Assembly (NCBI GenBank): GCA_030445875.1
Contig: JASUSX010000085.1
Location: 1 to 8,274, forward strand
Reading direction: 5' to 3'
Source of the DNA: Clostridia bacterium
GTDB lineage: Bacteria > Bacillota > DSM-521 > Neomoorellales > Neomoorellaceae
Length of the DNA stretch: 8,274 nucleotides
Positions 5,903-8,274 of the stretch are shown piece after piece. How positions within the stretch are numbered: position 1 is the stretch's first letter; every line of letters begins with the position of its first letter. Both the position numbers and the translations under genes were made by a program. The notes beneath the pieces were generated by a model that did not search any database, was not told the origin of the DNA, and saw only the letters and a program-made list of their open reading frames with translations.

Positions 5903-6180
5903 GGCCCCCGGGGGCGGGTTGATCGGCGCGGTGGTAAAAAATGGTCTATCCTGGAGTTTAGGATGGTCTATGCCGTCCCTTTCATCAGTTGGACAGGCCA
6001 GGAAGGTCCGAAACAGAATAAATTGGGAAGTAGTTAAAGAAATCATAGCCAGGGGAGGGGGTCAACCTCAGGGCCTTCCAGCGGGCGAAACCGGCATAAG
6101 CAGTTGCAGCGTAAAAGGTGGAATCCCACTGCCGGCAGTAGGAGAAAAAGGAACAACAGGGGAAAATTAATCTGGTATTA
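5903..6180 (+). other. Intergenic stretch with short palindromes and a direct repeat
   Basis: No convincing gene. Just after the Hsp20 stop is GCCCCCGGGGGC (5904-5915), a self-complementary GC block with no T run after it, so a poor terminator. ATGGTCTAT occurs twice at 5941-5949 and 5963-5971, with ATCCT/AGGAT arms between. Around 6118-6139, GTGG-AATC-CCAC is followed by the perfect palindrome ACTGCCGGCAGT (6128-6139). The A-rich stretch 6140-6180 leads into the glycosyltransferase promoter. It could be a leader or decayed sequence. Confidence 0.4.
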
Positions 6181-6181
6181 A

Positions 6182-6209
6182 TTCGATTTTAACCGTGGTG
6201 TATTATAAT
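6182..6209 (+). promoter_or_regulatory. Putative promoter of the glycosyltransferase gene
   Basis: A perfect TATAAT is at 6204-6209, about 35 bases before the start codon, in an AT-rich stretch. The -35 region (TTCGAT at 6182-6187, 16 bases upstream) is weak. AAGGTGG at about 6228-6234 is the ribosome binding site, 9 bases before the ATG at 6244. Confidence 0.4.
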
Positions 6210-6243
6210 TTTCTAAACCATAATCTCAAGGTGGAATGTCCAG

Positions 6244-7404
6244 ATGACCGGTCGGTCCGATATCTTGATCCTCACTTCCAGCTATGGTGGTGGTCACCTT
6301 CAGGCCTCCCGGGCCCTGGCCGAGGGTGTGCAGGCCCTGGCCCCCGGTACGCGTTATGCCATCGCCAACTTTATGGCCGAGGTAAGCCCCCTGGCCAACC
6401 GCGTAGCCGAGGTTTCCTACCGCCGGGCCGTACTCCACGCCCCCTTTTTATGGCAGCAGTTTTACCGCATTACCTCCCGTTATGGCAACCCTGATTTCGG
6501 GTGGCAGCAACGCTTGAACCGACTCCTGCTCTTCCGCGCCCGCTCTTTGCTTGCCCTTTATCAGCCTCGGGTGGTGGTCAGCACCTTTCCCTTACCCGCC
6601 GGGGTTATGGGGGAGCTAAAGCTGCGGTACTTAACAGGGCTGCCCCTGGTAACTGTCATCACCGACCAGGCAGTCCACAGCCAGTGGCTGCACCCGGCCA
6701 CCGACCTCTACCTGGTAGGATCGGACTATGTCCGGTGCCAGCTGGCCTTGCGGGGTGTCGGCCCCGAAAGGATAGCCGTTACCGGCATCCCTATAGCCCC
6801 GGCCTTTGCTACCCGGCGGGATCGCCTGGCCACCCGGCTGGAGCTGGGTTTGGAACCTGGCGGGCCGGTGATCCTGGTTATGACCGGCGCTGAAGGGATG
6901 CTCCCCGACGCGCCGGAATTGTGCCAGCGCCTGGCCCTGGCCCCCGGACCCCGCCAGGTGGTGGTCATAACCGGCCGTAACGCCGCCCTGCGGAAAAGGG
7001 TGGCGGCTGCCGTGGCGGCAAGCCCATGGCCCGTGCGCGTCCTGGGTTTTGTCGACAATGTGGAAGCCTGGATGGCGACTGCCGATGTTCTGGTGGGTAA
7101 AGCCGGCGGCCTGACGACCTCCGAAGCCCTGGCCCGTGAACTGCCCATGATAATTATCCGGCCCATACCCGGCCAGGAGGAAGCCAACACCTCCTTTTTG
7201 ACCCGGGCGGGTGCGGCCCGGCGCGCTCCGGATGTAGCGGCGGCGGTAACGATGGTAGAGCAGATCCTTCACGACCCGGCCCTGGCCGCGTCCATGCGCC
7301 GGGCGGCCGCCCGGATTGCCCGGCCCCGGGCGGCCCTGGAAGCGGCGGCCGAGGTACTGGCCCTGGGCCGCGGCAGTTATGCGACCACCCGGACGGCCAA
7401 CTAA
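6244..7404 (+). CDS. MGDG synthase/UgtP-like glycosyltransferase (GT28-type, GT-B fold)
   Basis: 386-residue glycosyltransferase of the family that transfers sugar from a nucleotide sugar to diacylglycerol or a related lipid at the inner face of the membrane. The N-terminal domain begins with TSSYGGGHLQASRAL (11-25), the acceptor-side glycine loop with His18. ITDQAVHSQWLHPATD (139-154) is the conserved D-x-x-x-H-x-x-W-x-H-P segment with His145, Trp148 and His150. The C-terminal domain has the GFVDNVEAWMATADVLVGKA region (268-287), KAGGLTTSEAL (286-296) and PIPGQEEAN (307-315), which bind the nucleotide sugar. Length and both domains are intact. The ribosome binding site AAGGTGG is 9 bases before the ATG. 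It appears to be a single gene with its own promoter. Whether the product is a glycolipid, a lipoteichoic acid anchor or a peptidoglycan-related lipid cannot be told from sequence. Confidence 0.9.
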   Translation: MTGRSDILILTSSYGGGHLQASRALAEGVQALAPGTRYAIANFMAEVSPLANRVAEVSYRRAVLHAPFLWQQFYRITSRYGNPDFGWQQRLNRLLLFRARSLLALYQPRVVVSTFPLPAGVMGELKLRYLTGLPLVTVITDQAVHSQWLHPATDLYLVGSDYVRCQLALRGVGPERIAVTGIPIAPAFATRRDRLATRLELGLEPGGPVILVMTGAEGMLPDAPELCQRLALAPGPRQVVVITGRNAALRKRVAAAVAASPWPVRVLGFVDNVEAWMATADVLVGKAGGLTTSEALARELPMIIIRPIPGQEEANTSFLTRAGAARRAPDVAAAVTMVEQILHDPALAASMRRAAARIARPRAALEAAAEVLALGRGSYATTRTAN

Positions 7405-7431
7405 GGCCGGCGGCCCGTAAATTTCCCCCTG

Positions 7432-7484
7432 TTAACCATAATTTTTACTGCTCCTAAAATTAACTTAACATTCCTACAGTTAAA
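7432..7484. repeat. Copy B of the 53-bp imperfect interspersed repeat
   Basis: Matches 1891-1943 in the same orientation: TTAACCATAA, TCCTAAAA, CTTAACA, CAGTTAAA. It begins 28 bases after the glycosyltransferase stop. Its right end coincides with the point (about 7482) where the DUF2088-like pseudogene loses family resemblance, so it may mark an insertion or deletion boundary. Confidence 0.5.
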
Positions 7485-7735
7485 GACGTCAAAGTTGCGG
7501 GCCAGGTTGGCGCCGATGGCCTGGAGCATGAGGATGGGGGTTGGTACCCATGCCGGGGCCGTAATGGAAGGTACGCGGTAAGCCAAAAACCATGATGTCG
7601 AATTTATCCTTGGTATCCAGGTAGACATTGGTCCGCTTCTCCGCCAGAGCGACTGCACCGGCCGGACCAGGTCGCTCGCTGCCGGCAGATGCCAGTGGTG
7701 TCGCGGTAGCGGTATGGATGCCTTGATAACAATTA
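7482..7735 (-). pseudogene. Frameshifted fragment of a lactate-racemase-domain (DUF2088/LarA-like) gene
   Basis: Reading on the minus strand, one frame gives EKRTNVYLDTKDKFDIMVFG, then LPRTFHYGPGMGTNP. A second frame then continues with ILMLQAIGANLARNFDVF. Joined, this resembles the segment of DUF2088/LarA-like proteins with D-x-x-V-F-G-x-P and N-P-x-L. The frame changes in a run of five G on the plus strand (7536-7540); a run of four would restore it. Upstream, sense in this frame continues to about 7735, where a stop blocks it; downstream, resemblance stops at about 7482, where the 53-bp repeat begins. So it is a fragment of roughly 80 codons from a protein of more than 400. The family call is from memory of conserved segments and is moderate; the decay is clear if the call is right. 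Confidence 0.55.
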
Positions 7736-7748
7736 AATGCTACTTAAT

Positions 7749-7792
7749 GAGCACTCCGGTTTCTCTCCACTTTCTCTCCGCTTTCACTCCGT
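7749..7792. repeat. 11-bp pyrimidine-rich tandem repeat, three copies plus a partial
   Basis: TTTCTCTCCAC (7760-7770), TTTCTCTCCGC (7771-7781) and TTTCACTCCGT (7782-7792) are consecutive 11-base units, preceded by a diverged unit ending in CACTCCGG (about 7749-7759). The period is about one helical turn. On the minus strand each unit reads as a purine block containing GGAG. It lies in the AT-rich stretch upstream of the toxin-antitoxin genes. Confidence 0.6.
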
Positions 7793-7935
7793 TTTATGAA
7801 CAAATGGATGATAAAGTATAATTTAATTGCACGGTTGCCTTCTTCACTAAAATTATCCCCCTTTCAGGTATGCTGGTTAGCACCAGTATAATATGAGAGG
7901 GTATAAGGCAAGACTTTTCATGTAGATAAAAATTT
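7793..7935 (+). other. AT-rich upstream region with extra promoter-like boxes
   Basis: This stretch has no gene. It holds two further TATAAT sequences, one near 7817-7822 (preceded after a 17-base gap by TTATGA) and one near 7887-7892 with only a weak -35. With the better promoter at 7940-7967 there may be several start points upstream of the antitoxin gene, or relics of older promoters. It is clearly lower in GC than the flanking genes. Confidence 0.35.
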
Positions 7936-7939
7936 ACCT

Positions 7940-7967
7940 TTGGGCAGACTGGTAATTATGATATAAT
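7940..7967 (+). promoter_or_regulatory. Putative promoter of the toxin-antitoxin operon
   Basis: TTGGGC (7940-7945) and a perfect TATAAT (7962-7967) are separated by 16 bases. The boxes lie about 45 bases before the antitoxin ATG. A run of six G (about 7999-8004) serves as ribosome binding site, about 8 bases from the ATG at 8012. Type II antitoxins commonly repress such promoters; no clear palindrome over the boxes was found. Confidence 0.5.
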
Positions 7968-8011
7968 CAATCTATACCAGGATATTTTAAGAGGCGATAG
8001 GGGGGCTTCCC

Positions 8012-8197
8012 ATGGCGACATTTAGGGAAGAAATCATTCATATGATCCGGGAAATGCCGGAAGACGCCAGTGTCGAAGATATTATGGCCGAATTATATTT
8101 CCGGAAAAAAGTGGACAGGGGGCTACAGCAGTTAAAAGCGGGCCAGGTCTTGACCCATGACCAGGCCAGAGAGCGGCTGAAAAAATGGTTAGAATAA
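8012..8197 (+). CDS. Type II toxin-antitoxin system antitoxin
   Basis: 61-residue acidic, mostly helical protein: FREEIIHMIREMPEDASVED, IMAELYFRKKVDRGLQQLKA, then GQVLTHDQARERLKKWLE. This resembles small antitoxins paired with ParE/RelE toxins, with the pattern of helix, D-A-[ST]-x-E-D-I-M, helix, G-x-[VY]-x-[ST]-H-[DE]-x-[AV]. The last segment probably binds the toxin. It has no obvious ribbon-helix-helix N-terminus, so DNA binding is uncertain. Its stop overlaps the toxin gene start by 13 bases, as usual for such operons, and this partner is the main evidence for its role. The start is set by the G-rich ribosome binding site 8 bases upstream. Confidence 0.78.
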   Translation: MATFREEIIHMIREMPEDASVEDIMAELYFRKKVDRGLQQLKAGQVLTHDQARERLKKWLE

Positions 8198-8274
8198 TCT
8201 GGTCCCCCGAAGCCGTTGCCAATTTGGAGGAAATTTGTAAGTATATCGCTAAAGATTCAGAGCAATATGCCCGA
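8185..8274 (+). CDS. ParE/RelE-family toxin, N-terminal 30 residues, cut by window edge
   Basis: From the ATG at 8185 the frame is open to the end of the window: MVRIIWSPEAVANLEEICKY, then IAKDSEQYAR. The V-x-W-[ST]-x-x-A-x-x-[DN]-L-E-x-I-x-x-Y-I opening is characteristic of the ParE/RelE toxin superfamily, whose members either poison DNA gyrase (ParE) or cleave mRNA on the ribosome (RelE). The N-terminus alone looks more like ParE. It overlaps the antitoxin gene by 13 bases, which implies coupled translation. The catalytic or target-binding C-terminal half lies beyond the edge. Confidence 0.82.
   Translation, partial: MVRIIWSPEAVANLEEICKYIAKDSEQYAR

Noticed and set aside
5902..5920. Rho-independent terminator after Hsp20
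   Set aside because: The GCCCCCGGGGGC block has no loop and no following T run, so it does not meet the usual form.
5465..6046. 193-residue minus-strand frame opposite Hsp20
   Set aside because: Antisense shadow of the alpha-crystallin domain gene; no recognisable motif and no ribosome binding site.
6046..6140. Complete cobalamin riboswitch
   Set aside because: Only a partial resemblance to the core exists; no B12 box and no cobalamin-related gene follow.
6631..7272. 213-residue minus-strand frame opposite the glycosyltransferase
   Set aside because: Shadow of a high-GC gene, low-complexity composition, and the plus-strand frame has all conserved glycosyltransferase motifs.
1..8274. tRNA, rRNA, CRISPR array or insertion sequence
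   Set aside because: No cloverleaf with a TTCGA arm and acceptor pairing, no rRNA-like segment, no regularly spaced repeats with unique spacers, and no transposase gene were found by reading both strands.

Overview
The window looks like chromosome from a spore-forming, GC-rich Firmicute, probably a thermophilic clostridium related to Moorella. This is inferred from a GerP-type spore gene cluster, Firmicute-style ribosome binding sites, several GTG starts and a strong GC bias in the genes against AT-rich intergenic stretches. The species cannot be fixed from sequence alone.

Layout. 1-770 (minus) is the N-terminal part of an amidohydrolase that runs off the left edge, with its own promoter at 792-820. 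1089-1496 (plus) is a decayed nitrate/sulfonate/taurine-type ABC importer: a piece of permease joined to the last residues of the ATPase. 1597-1782 is a small orphan protein followed by a textbook terminator. 1990-3651 is a membrane-bound methyl-accepting chemotaxis protein. About 3654-4019 has no convincing gene but carries long-range complementary segments that suggest a large structured RNA. 4058-4563 (minus) holds two GerPA/GerPF-like small spore proteins. A third paralogue diverges from them at 4715-4972 (plus) and is followed closely by a GerPC-like protein (4999-5451) and an overlapping Hsp20 protein (5435-5902). After a 341-bp gap, 6244-7404 encodes an MGDG-synthase/UgtP-like glycosyltransferase. 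About 7482-7735 (minus) is a frameshifted fragment of a lactate-racemase-domain (DUF2088-like) gene. An AT-rich regulatory stretch leads into a type II toxin-antitoxin pair, an antitoxin at 8012-8197 and the start of a ParE/RelE toxin at 8185, cut by the right edge.

How the genes fit together. The divergent spore block at 4058-5902 is the most coherent unit. Three GerPA/GerPF-like paralogues, a GerPC-like protein and a small heat shock protein are arranged as two facing transcription units, and the minus-strand unit has a candidate sigma-K-type promoter. By analogy with the Bacillus gerP operon and the Hsp20-type coat proteins, these products probably sit in the spore coat and affect its permeability. 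The other genes appear to be single transcription units. The two gene remnants, the candidate structured RNA, a 53-bp imperfect repeat present twice, and the toxin-antitoxin pair suggest a region that has undergone insertion, deletion and decay.

The best candidate for something unusual is the structured RNA region at about 3654-4019. It has a 13-bp and a 12-bp perfect long-range complement, several internal helices and a possible 7-bp pseudoknot. Its family is not certain.
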